A stretch of 64,000 nt of DNA from assembly GCF_014699055.1 (NCBI RefSeq), contig NZ_JACXAC010000002.1, forward strand, positions 806,001 to 870,000, in the 5' to 3' direction. This document shows positions 51,080 through 60,400 of the stretch, piece after piece (the first letter of the stretch is position 1; each line of letters starts with the position of its first letter). The translations under genes were made by a program, and so were the position numbers. The stretch comes from Hymenobacter armeniacus. Its GTDB lineage: Bacteria > Bacteroidota > Bacteroidia > Cytophagales > Hymenobacteraceae. The notes under the pieces were generated by a model. The model saw only the letters and a list, made by a program, of their open reading frames with translations. It was not told where the DNA came from and ran no database searches.

Positions 51080-52372
51080 ATGCGAAAACTTCTACTCGGG
51101 GCCCTGTTGCTGGTGTGCGGGGCCCATCCGGCCTATTCCCAAACCTTTGAGCCCGGCTACCTGGTGCTGCAGCGCGGCGACACGCTACGGGGCGAGGTAG
51201 AAAACGCTTTCTGGGAAGAGCCGGCTAAAACCGTACGCTTCCGGCCCACTGCCACGGCGCGGCCCGTCACCTACACCAGCCAGCAGCTGCGGAGCCTGGG
51301 CCTGGCCAGCGGCCGGCTGCTGCGCCACGAGCTGCTGACCATCGACATGGACGCCGAAACCCGGTTGCCCTACCTCAGCCACCGCATCACGCACCGCCCG
51401 CGGCCCGATTCGGTGATGGCCGACGTGCTGGTGCAGGGCCCGGCCACGCTGCTGGGCATTGTGCTCAATGAAACCCGGCACTACTTCGTGCAGCGGCCCG
51501 GCCAACCCCGCCTGGAGCTGGCCGCGCACAACTACCTGCTTGCCAAAGATGGTCGGGAGCGCATTGCCGACGCCAACAACTACAAAAGCCAACTCCTGCT
51601 GTATTTCGGCGACTGCGAAGCAGTGACAAGCCTCTTGTCCAATACCTCCTTTACCGAAGAAGGGCTGCAGCGTCTCGTCCGGGCCTACAACCGCCAGTGC
51701 TCGGGGGTGGCGCTCCCACCGGAAGCTCCAGCGCCGCCCGTTGCGGCCCGCCCGCACGTTACGGTGCGCCTGGGCCTGATGGCCGGCGTGCGCTACAATT
51801 CCATGCGCCTGAAAACCACCGACGGTCCGTCCGGCCCGCTCGACGGCCACAACGCCGACGGCCGGCCCCACGCCCTCGGCGGCCTCTACGCCGATGTGGT
51901 GGCAGGAGGGCGGCGCCTAGCCATCCACACCGATTTGCAGGTTTCCCAGATGGGCAATGCGCAGGCCACCGCCGTGGCGGCTACGCCCACCAGTCTCGTC
52001 AGCAGCTACCAGTGGCGCGCCACGCATATAGTAGCTCACTTCGGGCTGCGGGGATTTTTTCCCATGGGCCCCCGGGCCCAGGTGGTGGTGGGTGGCGGCT
52101 ACGAAATCAATAGCTTCTGGGGCTCGACCTCGGAGTTCCGATACGGCGGGGAGGTATACGAATTCGTGTACCCTTTCCACGGCACGCCGCTGCCCTACCT
52201 AGAAGCGGGCCTCAGCCGCAACCGTTGGTCCCTAATGCTCAACGGCCGCCTGTACGAACCCGATTATTTCTACGCCTATCCCACCACCTACAATTACACC
52301 AACAACCCCTGGAGCCTGGCCCTCACCATAAGCTACCGCCTCAACGCCGACTCCGACGCGCTGCCCAAGTAA
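51080..52372 (+). CDS. Outer-membrane beta-barrel-like protein of unknown function
   Basis: 430 residues. A signal peptide (LLLGALLLVCGAHPAYS) precedes an N-terminal domain of about 190 residues (YLVLQRGDTLRGEVENAFW, RHYFVQRPGQPRLELAAHN). A C-terminal region of alternating amphipathic strands (VRLGLMAGVRYNSMRL, AHFGLRGFFPMGPRAQVVVGGGY, LALTISYRLN) resembles a porT/porin-family barrel. The family is common in Hymenobacter, and no role in pectin use is evident. Its stop codon directly abuts the stop of the converging GH43-like gene, leaving no intergenic space. Confidence 0.65.
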   Translation: MRKLLLGALLLVCGAHPAYSQTFEPGYLVLQRGDTLRGEVENAFWEEPAKTVRFRPTATARPVTYTSQQLRSLGLASGRLLRHELLTIDMDAETRLPYLSHRITHRPRPDSVMADVLVQGPATLLGIVLNETRHYFVQRPGQPRLELAAHNYLLAKDGRERIADANNYKSQLLLYFGDCEAVTSLLSNTSFTEEGLQRLVRAYNRQCSGVALPPEAPAPPVAARPHVTVRLGLMAGVRYNSMRLKTTDGPSGPLDGHNADGRPHALGGLYADVVAGGRRLAIHTDLQVSQMGNAQATAVAATPTSLVSSYQWRATHIVAHFGLRGFFPMGPRAQVVVGGGYEINSFWGSTSEFRYGGEVYEFVYPFHGTPLPYLEAGLSRNRWSLMLNGRLYEPDYFYAYPTTYNYTNNPWSLALTISYRLNADSDALPK

Positions 52373-53437
52373 CTATTTCCCGCGGGGCGGCACCAGCTGC
52401 ACGAACGTGGGCTTGTCCCGGTCGCAGGTCAGCCGGCCGTTGTTGAATTCCAGCTCCGCCACCTGAACCACGCTGCGCTTGGCGGCAATGCTGTTGGCCG
52501 GGGCGGGGCGGGCCTTGCTGCGGCCGGGGTGGGTGAAGTAGAACACGAAGGCGCGGCCGTTGCTCACCACCACGTCGCAGTGCCCGCCAATGGCCTGGTC
52601 GTCGCGGCCCTGCCCGGGTTGTTCGAGAATGCGCTCGGGCTGGGCCGTCCAGTGCAGCAGGTCGGTGGAGTGGTACACGGCCATGCCTTTCCACTGGTCG
52701 ATTATCATCCAGTACTGCTCGTGCCAGCGGAATACTTTGGGGCCTTCGCCGCGCTCGTTCAGGGCCTGGCCGTGGTCGGTCCAGTGCAGCAGGTCAGGGC
52801 TGTCGGCGTAGTAGATGGATTTGTGGTCCCGCTCGTTGTTGTACCACAGCCGCCAAGTGCCGTCGGGCAGCTTGAACACGCTGGCGTCAATGACTTTATC
52901 GGTGACGAGCGGCAGGGTTTGTACGTACTGCCAGTTCTGCAAATCGGTGCTGGTGAGCTGCACGATGACGCGCGGGTGCTGCCAGTCGGTGAAGGTGCCC
53001 GGCACGTAGGTCAGGAACATGTGGTAGCGGCCCCGGTCCTCCACGATGTCGGGCGCCCAGTGGGTGTAGCCGCGGTCGGGCCGGTAGTTGATGTTGGCCG
53101 TGTCGCGGTAGGTCCAGGTGGTGCCGCCGTCGCCCGATTCGGCAATGCCGATGCGGGTGCCGTGCACCCAGGTCACGCCGGTGGCGGTGGTGTCGGTGGC
53201 GCGGCGGTTGGTGTAAAACATCCACCACTTCTTGGCCTGCTTATTCCAGACGATGACCGGGTCGGCCGCGCCGTCATACACCGGGTCGCTGAAAAGGGGC
53301 TTGGGGGCGGGCCTGGCCGTGGCGGCAGGTTTGGCCCCCGCTTTTTGCGCCATGGTCTGGCCAGGAGCCGCCACCGTCAGGGCCATTGCCAGCAGGCTTC
53401 CGGCAAGGCACCGGCCTCGAGTCGTCATCGGATTCAT
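52373..53437 (-). CDS. Secreted GH43/GH117-like five-bladed propeller protein
   Basis: 354 residues with a signal peptide (SLLAMALTVAAPGQTMAQ). The fold is a five-bladed propeller of the GH43/GH117 (clan GH-F or GH-P) kind. Repeated blade motifs: YDGAADPVIVWNKQAKKWWMFYT with the first-blade Asp, THWAPDIVEDRGRYHMFLTYV, DASVFKLPDGTWRLWYNN and GPKVFRWHEQYWMIID. Such enzymes cut arabinose, xylose, galactose or anhydro-galactose linkages; the specificity cannot be read here. It follows another GH43-like gene after 7 nt, so they form one unit. Confidence 0.75.
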   Translation of the reverse strand: MNPMTTRGRCLAGSLLAMALTVAAPGQTMAQKAGAKPAATARPAPKPLFSDPVYDGAADPVIVWNKQAKKWWMFYTNRRATDTTATGVTWVHGTRIGIAESGDGGTTWTYRDTANINYRPDRGYTHWAPDIVEDRGRYHMFLTYVPGTFTDWQHPRVIVQLTSTDLQNWQYVQTLPLVTDKVIDASVFKLPDGTWRLWYNNERDHKSIYYADSPDLLHWTDHGQALNERGEGPKVFRWHEQYWMIIDQWKGMAVYHSTDLLHWTAQPERILEQPGQGRDDQAIGGHCDVVVSNGRAFVFYFTHPGRSKARPAPANSIAAKRSVVQVAELEFNNGRLTCDRDKPTFVQLVPPRGK

Positions 53438-53444
53438 GGGCTTC

Positions 53445-54386
53445 CTATTGTTGCTCCAGCCGCTTCAGCTCCTTGGCCGAAACCCGGAAAATGGTACCGT
53501 GGCGCAGGCCTACCGGCACCCTGATTTGGTCGGAAACATCGGTCCAATGCGTCAAATCGGTCGACTTTACGGCGCCGTACTTGTGCTCGCGGTACTTGTC
53601 GAAATACACCAGCCAGTCGGCGCCCAGCTTCACTGCGGTGGGGCCCTCGGCCCAATAGTTGCCGGTGATGGGCGCCGAAGCCGGGCCATAAGGGCCGGCC
53701 AGCTTATCGGCAAAGGCCACGCGCAGGTTCTTCTGCACCGGCTCGCGGGTTTCGTCTTTCAGAAACATCACAAACCGCTTGCCGTCAGACTGAATGCTGG
53801 CGTCGATGACGTTGAAGCCGGGCTCGTAGAGCAGGCGGGTGGGGGTAAAGGTCTTAAAATCCGTCGTGCTGGTGGCGTAGATGCGGTGGTTGTAGCCGTT
53901 TTCCATCGTGCTCTGCGTTGCCGGAAACTGGCCGGTGATGGTGCTGGCCCAGTAGATGAGGTAGGTCTTGCTGCCGGCGTCGTAGCTGATTTCCGGGGCC
54001 CAGGTATTGCGGGTGCCGGGCTCGTGCGCCATCACGGGCAGAAACCGCTGCTCGCTCCAGTGAATAAGGTCTTTCGACGTGGCGTAGCCAATGCCTTTGT
54101 CCTGCCAGCTCACCGTCCAGACCATGTGAAACCGCCCGTCCGCTCCGCGCAAGATGCAGGGGTCGCGCATCAGCCGGTCCTTGCTCACGGTGGGGCGCAG
54201 GAAGGTGCTGTCGTGCTTCAGGGCGGTCCAGGTGTAGCCGTCGCGGCTGCCGGCCAGGTGCAGGCCGTCCCGCCCGTTGCCTTTGAAGTAGCAGAAGACG
54301 AGGGCTTCGTTTTTCTTGAGCCGCGTCTGGGCCTGGGCCGCCCCGGCGCCGAGGGCGGCAAGAACGAAGAGCGAGATTAATTTCAT
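53445..54386 (-). CDS. Secreted GH43-like glycoside hydrolase
   Basis: 313 residues with a signal peptide (ISLFVLAALGAGAAQAQ). Propeller motifs: LMRDPCILRGADGRFHMVWT with the general base Asp in RDPC, NTWAPEISYDAGSKTYLIYWAS with WAPE, DASIQSDGKRFVMFLKD and EGPTAVKLGADWLVYFDKY, where the Glu of EGPT would be the acid. This pattern fits GH43 enzymes such as beta-galactosidase/arabinosidase types active on pectic side chains. ATG 54386 is taken because it starts the signal. Confidence 0.82.
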   Translation of the reverse strand: MKLISLFVLAALGAGAAQAQTRLKKNEALVFCYFKGNGRDGLHLAGSRDGYTWTALKHDSTFLRPTVSKDRLMRDPCILRGADGRFHMVWTVSWQDKGIGYATSKDLIHWSEQRFLPVMAHEPGTRNTWAPEISYDAGSKTYLIYWASTITGQFPATQSTMENGYNHRIYATSTTDFKTFTPTRLLYEPGFNVIDASIQSDGKRFVMFLKDETREPVQKNLRVAFADKLAGPYGPASAPITGNYWAEGPTAVKLGADWLVYFDKYREHKYGAVKSTDLTHWTDVSDQIRVPVGLRHGTIFRVSAKELKRLEQQ

Positions 54387-54404
54387 GAAATTGGCAGGAC
54401 CGGG

Positions 54405-54512
54405 GTAGAGACGCAAGATGTTGCGTCTCGTCGTTACTGATGTTGTTTATTTCGAGCGGCTTTGCGCGGTTTCAGTCGTTCAACGACGAGACGCAAGATG
54501 TTGCGTCTCTAC
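54405..54512. repeat. Inverted repeat, family C copy 2
   Basis: GTAGAGACGCAAGATGTTGC ... GCAACATCTTGCGTCTCTAC. Each arm is itself a hairpin (GAGACGCAA gat gtTTGCGTCTC type). It sits between the CE12-like gene and the GH43-like gene. Confidence 0.9.
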
Positions 54513-54514
54513 GC

Positions 54515-55843
54515 TTAATTCCCGTCCGGCTTCGTGACCTCGCTGCGCGGGCTGTCCAGCCACACCCAGCCCGCCAGCGCATCGGGCTTGGCCGGGTCGA
54601 ACGTTGGCGTGTCGTTTTTCAGGAATTTCACCAGGCCCAGCTTGTTGGCTTTGATGCCTTCGACCACGCATTTGGCCAGTTCGTAGGCGCCGTAGGGGTT
54701 GAAGTGGGTGTTGTCGGCCAAGGGCGCGGTTTGGCCGGGGTAGGTGTTGGCCGGGTAATGCACGAGGGCCTTTTTCGATTCCTCCACGCCCAGGGCTTCG
54801 TAGAGCTTGGCCGACATGGCGTTGAGGTCGATGAGGGCCACTTTCTCTTCCTCGGCCACCTTGCGGGCGGCGGCGGGGAAGTCGCCGAGGCTATTCTCAA
54901 TCTTGCCATCGGCCCCAAAGGTTCGCCGGCTGGTGGAGGTGACGATGACCGGAATGCCGCCCTTCTTGCGCGCTTCCTGCACGAACAGGTGCAGCCGCTC
55001 AGAATATGCTTTCCAGGCGCCGTCGTTTTCGCCCTTGTCTTTCTGGTCGTTGTGGCCGAACTCAATGAACAGGTAGTCGCCGGGCTTCATCACGCTCAGC
55101 ACCTTGGCCAGGCGCTTCGAGCCCAGAAAGGAGCCCAGCGTGAGGCCCGATTCGGCGTGGTTGGCCACCGCCACGCCGGGCTTAAGGAAGCGCGGCAGCA
55201 TCTGGCCCCAGGCCGCCCAGGGCTCGTCGTCCTGGTTCACCACGGTGGAGTTGCCGGCCAGGAAAACGGTGGTTGCCGTGGGCGCGGGCGCTATTTCCAG
55301 CGCGGCCAGGCAGGGGGTTGCCCCGTCAAATTCCAGCGTGAGGCGGTCGTCCCAGTCCAGCTTGCGCAGCTCGCGCGGCTTGAGGGCCACTGTTTCGGTG
55401 TCGTTGATGCGGCGGCTCTTGACGTTGAGCGTGAAGGTTTGGGTGGTGAACTGGCCCGGCTTGGTGGCCGTGGTTTCGAGCAGCAGCCGGCGCGACTCGG
55501 CCTTGAGAAAGGTGCTGCTGGGGCCTTTGGCGTCGCCCAGCGTCACGGTCACGGTGTAGTTGCCCTCGGGCAGCTTCACCGAGAAGTAAAAAGGCTGCTT
55601 GCTGGTCACGAAATCGCCTTTCAGCGCGTCTTTGCCGCCGCGGTCCACGCCCGTCACCGTCGTGCCGAAATCGAAGCCGTAGCCGGCAGCCTCCGAATAC
55701 GCGGCCGTGGGCAGCACCTGCTGGTAGCCGGCGGCGGCTTTGCTGGGGCCGAAGTCGAATTTGAAGGTGGTTTTGGGCGTTTGAGCGGCCGCGGAGGCCG
55801 CCAGCAAAACGCCCGCCGCCGCGGCAAAAAAGGATGATTTCAT
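54515..55843 (-). CDS. Two-domain rhamnogalacturonan acetylesterase-like protein (CE12)
   Basis: 442 residues. A signal peptide (AAAAGVLLAASAAAQ) is followed by a galactose-binding-like beta-sandwich (about 25-165; FDFGPSKAAAGYQQV, LPEGNYTVTVTLGD) and an SGNH esterase domain (about 170-400). In block I the usual GDST is GNST (VFLAGNSTVVNQ); the nucleophile Ser is kept. Block III is FGHNDQKD and block V DNTHFNPYGAYELA keeps Asp and His. The extra N-terminal module distinguishes it from the tandem pair at 44.5-46.2 kb. It has its own tandem box (S11), divergent from the gene at 56007. Confidence 0.85.
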   Translation of the reverse strand: MKSSFFAAAAGVLLAASAAAQTPKTTFKFDFGPSKAAAGYQQVLPTAAYSEAAGYGFDFGTTVTGVDRGGKDALKGDFVTSKQPFYFSVKLPEGNYTVTVTLGDAKGPSSTFLKAESRRLLLETTATKPGQFTTQTFTLNVKSRRINDTETVALKPRELRKLDWDDRLTLEFDGATPCLAALEIAPAPTATTVFLAGNSTVVNQDDEPWAAWGQMLPRFLKPGVAVANHAESGLTLGSFLGSKRLAKVLSVMKPGDYLFIEFGHNDQKDKGENDGAWKAYSERLHLFVQEARKKGGIPVIVTSTSRRTFGADGKIENSLGDFPAAARKVAEEEKVALIDLNAMSAKLYEALGVEESKKALVHYPANTYPGQTAPLADNTHFNPYGAYELAKCVVEGIKANKLGLVKFLKNDTPTFDPAKPDALAGWVWLDSPRSEVTKPDGN

Positions 55844-55875
55844 GCAAGGAAGGAGGTGGGAAAGCAGTGGTGGGT

Positions 55876-55920
55876 TAAAAGTACCGGCACCGCGGGCGGG
55901 CGCTTACCTGCACTGTCATG
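55876..55920 (-). promoter_or_regulatory. Tandem CAGG-box promoter S11 (CE12-GH43-GH43 unit)
   Basis: On the minus strand: CATGACAGTG (55920-55911), CAGGTAAGCG (55910-55901), a 17-bp gap, then TACTTTTA (55883-55876), 33 nt before the start codon. Confidence 0.65.
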
Positions 55921-55937
55921 GCCGGGGCGGCGTGAAC

Positions 55938-55981
55938 CGGCAGAGTGCAGGAGGGTGTGGCCGGCGCCAGCGGCCTTCTTG
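55938..55981 (+). promoter_or_regulatory. Tandem CAGG-box promoter S7 (GH43/117-like gene)
   Basis: CGGCAGAGTG (55938-55947) and CAGGAGGGTG (55948-55957), a 16-bp gap, then CCTTCTTG (55974-55981), 26 nt before ATG 56007. Confidence 0.65.
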
Positions 55982-56006
55982 CACCGCTTCCCAACCCCGC
56001 CCACCC

Positions 56007-57083
56007 ATGCCAACTCGTCGCACCTTTCTTACCGGTCTGGTACTGGCCCCGCTCACGCGGGCGCTGGCCGGCTTTTCGGGCCGGCTAATTGATTACCCCA
56101 AAGCTGCTTTTTCCAAGTTCAGCCGGCACCTGAAGCCGGTGGGCCGGGCCCTGGAGCTGCCCGACTACTACGTGTGGTGCAACTCGCCCATTTACGGGCC
56201 CGATGGCAAGGTGCACGTCTTTTTCTCGCGCTGGGTGGCCAGCAAGGGCATGAGCGGCTGGATAAACGGCTCCGAAATCTGCCACGCCGTGGCCGACCGG
56301 CCCGAGGGCCCGTTCACCTTTCTGAACGTGGTGCTGGCCCCGCGCGGCCCCGGCCATTGGGACGCCACCACCTGCCACAACCCCAGCATTCAGCTCGTAG
56401 ACGGCCAGTACTGCCTGTTTTTCATGGGCAATGCCAACGGCAAAACCGACACCAAGCGCATCGGCCTGGCCACCGCGCCCACCCTCCATGGCCCCTGGAC
56501 GCGCCCCGACCAGCCCCTGCTGCTGCCCGGCCCCGCCGGCGCCTGGGACGACCACTGCACCACCAACCCCGCCTTTGTGAAGCACGAGGGCAAGTACTGG
56601 CTCTACTACAAGTCTTGGAACACCAAGGAGTACGACGACGCCAAAGGCCAGGAAATCCGCGGCAACCGCAAATACGGCCTCGCCATTGCCGACCGGCTGC
56701 AGGGGACCTACGAGAAGTTTGCCGGCAACCCCGTCATCGACTTTTCCGGGCAGGGCCACAACCGGCAGTTCGAGGACGCCTTTGTGTGGCGGCAGCACGG
56801 CCGGTTCTGCCTGCTGGCCCGGGATATGGGCGTGTACAGCCAGGAAGTGGGGCTATTCCTCGAGTCGGAAGACGGCAAGGCCTGGACGTTTCCTAAAATT
56901 GCCTTCCTGCCCATCCGCGACTACGGCGTGGCCGAGCCACCGGCGCCGCCCAAGCTCAAGCGCTACGGCCGGCTCGAACGACCGCAGTTGCTGCTGCGCA
57001 ACGGCAAGCCCGAGTATCTATTCTGTGCCTCGCAGGGGGGCCGGTTCATGACGGCTTCGTCCTTCGTGTTTCGAGTGAGCTAG
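56007..57083 (+). CDS. Propeller glycoside hydrolase (GH43/GH117-like) with Tat-like signal
   Basis: 358 residues. The N-terminus PTRRTFLTGLVLAPLTRALAG has a twin-arginine RRTFL motif, suggesting export in folded form by Tat. Propeller blades: LPDYYVWCNSPIYGPDGKVHVFFSRW, TCHNPSIQLVDGQYCLFFMGN, TNPAFVKHEGKYWLYYKSW and QFEDAFVWRQHGRFCLLARD, the last with the conserved acidic pair. It belongs to the glycoside hydrolases close to GH43/GH117; the substrate is unknown. ATG 56007 lies 26 nt after the predicted -7 box of S7. Confidence 0.72.
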   Translation: MPTRRTFLTGLVLAPLTRALAGFSGRLIDYPKAAFSKFSRHLKPVGRALELPDYYVWCNSPIYGPDGKVHVFFSRWVASKGMSGWINGSEICHAVADRPEGPFTFLNVVLAPRGPGHWDATTCHNPSIQLVDGQYCLFFMGNANGKTDTKRIGLATAPTLHGPWTRPDQPLLLPGPAGAWDDHCTTNPAFVKHEGKYWLYYKSWNTKEYDDAKGQEIRGNRKYGLAIADRLQGTYEKFAGNPVIDFSGQGHNRQFEDAFVWRQHGRFCLLARDMGVYSQEVGLFLESEDGKAWTFPKIAFLPIRDYGVAEPPAPPKLKRYGRLERPQLLLRNGKPEYLFCASQGGRFMTASSFVFRVS

Positions 57084-57149
57084 CCCGGCGCGCCCCGTGT
57101 TGGCGCTGCGGAGCAAATTCTAAGCCGCCCGCCACACCTGGCGGGTGGG

Positions 57150-57194
57150 CAGGAGGGTGCGGGAGGGCACTGCGGCAGAAAGAAGAAATATTTG
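57150..57194 (+). promoter_or_regulatory. Tandem CAGG-box promoter S8 (distal promoter of second susCD)
   Basis: CAGGAGGGTG (57150-57159) and CGGGAGGGCA (57160-57169), a 17-bp gap, then AATATTTG (57187-57194). The start codon is about 300 nt away and a second box (S9) lies between. Confidence 0.6.
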
Positions 57195-57247
57195 CATAAA
57201 TGGTAGAGTGAGGCCCTGCGGTTCTACCCAAACCCCAGGCACTGGCC

Positions 57248-57275
57248 GGGGCCCGTAGCTGCAACTGCGGGCCCC
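57248..57275 (+). other. Hairpin in the leader between promoters S8 and S9
   Basis: GGGGCCCG (57248-57255) pairs with CGGGCCCC (57268-57275) around a 12-nt loop. The 407-nt gap 57084-57490 otherwise holds only the two promoters; no ORF in it is convincing. Confidence 0.5.
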
Positions 57276-57385
57276 GGACCGAGCCGCCTCCGCCCACTGA
57301 GCCGCTGCCCGGCGCCGCAGGCCAAAGGCCACTTCGGAAAATCGAGTACACAAACCGGACAATATAGTAGCCACAAGCGCCTAAC

Positions 57386-57430
57386 CAGTAGTCTACAGGA
57401 GAGTAAGGGCTCACCAGGCTTCTAAGTTTG
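57386..57430 (+). promoter_or_regulatory. Tandem CAGG-box promoter S9 (second susCD)
   Basis: CAGTAGTCTA (57386-57395) and CAGGAGAGTA (57396-57405), a 17-bp gap, then a perfect -7 TAAGTTTG (57423-57430), 61 nt before the SusC start. Confidence 0.75.
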
Positions 57431-57490
57431 GCCCAGGTTCCGCCCTCCACCCCTCGAGTTAAGTTAAAAGTCTCACCCAATTCCCACATC

Positions 57491-60400
57491 ATGAATACTT
57501 TTTACTCTTGGCAACGTTTGCGGCTTGCGGCTTGCGTGCCACTGCTTCTGCTCACGGGGCCGGTGGTGGCGGCTGCGCCAGCGCACCCCGCCGCCACGCG
57601 GCGCCTAGTGGCCGACTGGCAGCTCACCGGCAAGGTGACCTCGCCCAAGGGCGAAGGCCTGCCCGGCGTGACGGTGGTGGTGAAAGGCACCACCCTGGGC
57701 ACCACCAGCAACCCCGACGGGTCGTTCTCGCTGTCGGTACCCGAGAAGCCCGGCACCCTGGTGTTTAGCTTCATCGGTTTCCAAACCCAGGAGCGGGCTT
57801 TCTCCGGCCCCGGCGATTTTAACGTGAAGCTGGCCGACGACACCAAGAGCCTCGACGAGGTAGTGGTGGTGGGCTACGGCACCCAGAAGCGGGCCGACGT
57901 GACCGGCGCCATTGCCACCATGGACGCCCGCAAGCTGGAAGAGCGGCCCATTGCCCGCGTCGACCAGGCCTTGGTGGGCCAGCTGGCCGGCGTGCAGGTG
58001 AAGCAGACCTCGGGCGTGCCCGGCCGTCCGTTCAGCATTCAGGTGCGCGGCGCGGGTTCCATCTCGGCCGGCAACGAGCCGCTGTATGTGATTGACGGCT
58101 TTCCGCTCGAAAACGTGGGCGCCAGCGCCAACGGCCGCTTCGGCAGCGGCAACCCGCTCGACAACATCAACCCCAACGACATCGAGAAGATTGAGGTGCT
58201 GAAAGACGCCGCCGCGGCCGCCATCTACGGCTCGCGGGCCGCCAACGGCGTGGTGCTCATCACCACCAAGCGCGGCCGCTCGGGCAAGCCCCAAATCAGC
58301 GTGAACAGCTACGTGGGCGGCTCGCGGGCGGCCAAGAAGCTCGACCTGCTGAGCGGCGAAGAATGGGCCGCGCGCGCCACCGAAATCATCAACAACAACT
58401 GGGTGAAATCGGGCACGGGCCGCACCGCTGACCAGACCACGGCCCAGCGCCGCCAGATTCTGGGCCTGACCGGCAACAACGTGAACCCCGACCTGATGCT
58501 GGACGACCGCTGGGCCCTGCCCGGCCACCCCGGCCTGAAATACATCGACTGGCAGGACGAGCTCTACCGCACGGGCGTGAGCCAGAACTACCAGGTGAGC
58601 GCCTCCGGCGCCACCGACAACGTGAACTACTACGTGTCGGGCAACTACAACGACCAGCAGGGCTTTGCCCTGGGCCTGGGCTATAAGCGCTTCACGGCCC
58701 GCGCCAACGTGGAAGTGAAGGCCAACGACAAGCTCAAGTTCGGCCTCACCATCAACCCCACGTATTCTATTTCGAAAGACCCCGGCATCGAGGGCAAGGA
58801 CAACCGCTTCCACCAGCTGCTGTCCGAAACGCCCATCGTGGAAGACACGGCCGGCGTGAATACCGCCTACGGCAAGAACGAGGCCTACCGCTGGGGCGTG
58901 AGCACGGCCAGCCCCATTGCCGTGATTAACAACTTTGAGGGCGACACTCGCAACTACCGCACGCTGGGCACCGTGTTTGGCGAGTACCAGCCCGTGAGCG
59001 GCCTGCGCCTGCGCTCCTCGCTGAACTTCGACAACAACGAGTCGACCTCTAACTCGTACGCCCCGCCCACCCGCAACCTATCCACCTCGCTGGCCAGCGG
59101 CTCGTACAGCACCTACCGCCGCCAGACCCTGGTGAACGAAAACACGGCCACCTACAGCCGCACCCTGGGCAAGCACGATTTCTCGCTGCTGGGCGGCTAT
59201 TCCTACAACTTCTCGCGCCTCGACAACAACAGCGCTTCGTCGTCGGGCGGCTTCGTGAACAACACGGTGCGTACCCTCAACGGCGCCGTGGCCATCACCA
59301 CCTCGGGCCCCACGGCTTCGCAAAACGTGCTGCTCTCGACGTTCGGCCGCCTGCAGTATTCTTATGATGGCAAGTACCTGCTGTCGGCCAGCGTGCGCCG
59401 CGACGCGTCGTCGCGCTTCGGCTCCGAAGACCGGGCCGGCGTGTTCCCGGCCGTATCGGCGGGCTGGCGCATCTCGCAGGAGCCTTTCCTGCAGTCGGTT
59501 GGGTTCCTGAGCGACCTGAAGCTGCGCGCCAGCCTGGGCTACTCCGGCAACAATTCCATCGGCGACTACTCCAGCATTGCCACGCTGGGCATTACCAACT
59601 ACACCTTTGGCGGCCTCATCGCCCCCGGCCAGGCCCCCAACAAGGTGGGCAACTCGCGCCTGAAATGGGAGCGCAACCGCACCGTGGATTTCGGCGCCGA
59701 CTTCGGCGTGCTGAAAAACCGCATCACGGCCTCGTTCGACTACTACACCAAGAACAGCCTCGACCTGCTGCTGAACGTGCCCGTACTCACGGCCGCCGGC
59801 TTCGGCACCAACCTCGACAACATCGGCGAGGTGCGCAACACCGGCTGGGAGCTGGAGCTGAACACCCGCAACCTGGAAGGCGCCTTCTCGTGGACGACCT
59901 CCTTTAACCTGAGTCACAACGAGAACAAAGTGGTGCACCTGGGCCCCGGCGACGCCACCATCTACGTGCCCAACGGCCTCGACACCGAGAGCAACATCCT
60001 GCAGGTGGGCCTGCCCGTGTACAGCATCTTCGTGGTGAAGCAAATCGGCATCCTGAGCCAGGCCGACATCGACGGCGGCGCCGCCCGCTTCGGCAACCAG
60101 ACCGCCGGCGACCCCCGCTACGAGGACTACAACAAGGACGGCAAGATTGACGTGAACGACCGCCAGGTGGTGGGCAACCCCAACCCGACCTACACTTTCG
60201 GCCTCACCAACACGCTGCGCTACAAAGGCTTCGACCTGAGCTTCCTGATTCAGGGCCAGTACGGCGGCTCCATCTACTCGACGCTGGGCCGCGCCATCGA
60301 CCGCACCAGCGTGGGCTACAAGGAAAACGCCCTGGGCCGCGTCCGCGACCGGTGGATGTCGGCCGAGAACCCCGGCGCCGGCGTGAAAGGCAAAGCCACC

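Noticed and set aside
54515..55843. Loss of activity in the CE12-like protein because GDS is GNS
   Set aside because: The Ser nucleophile, the block III Gly/Asn region and the Asp/His of block V are all present, so inactivity cannot be claimed.
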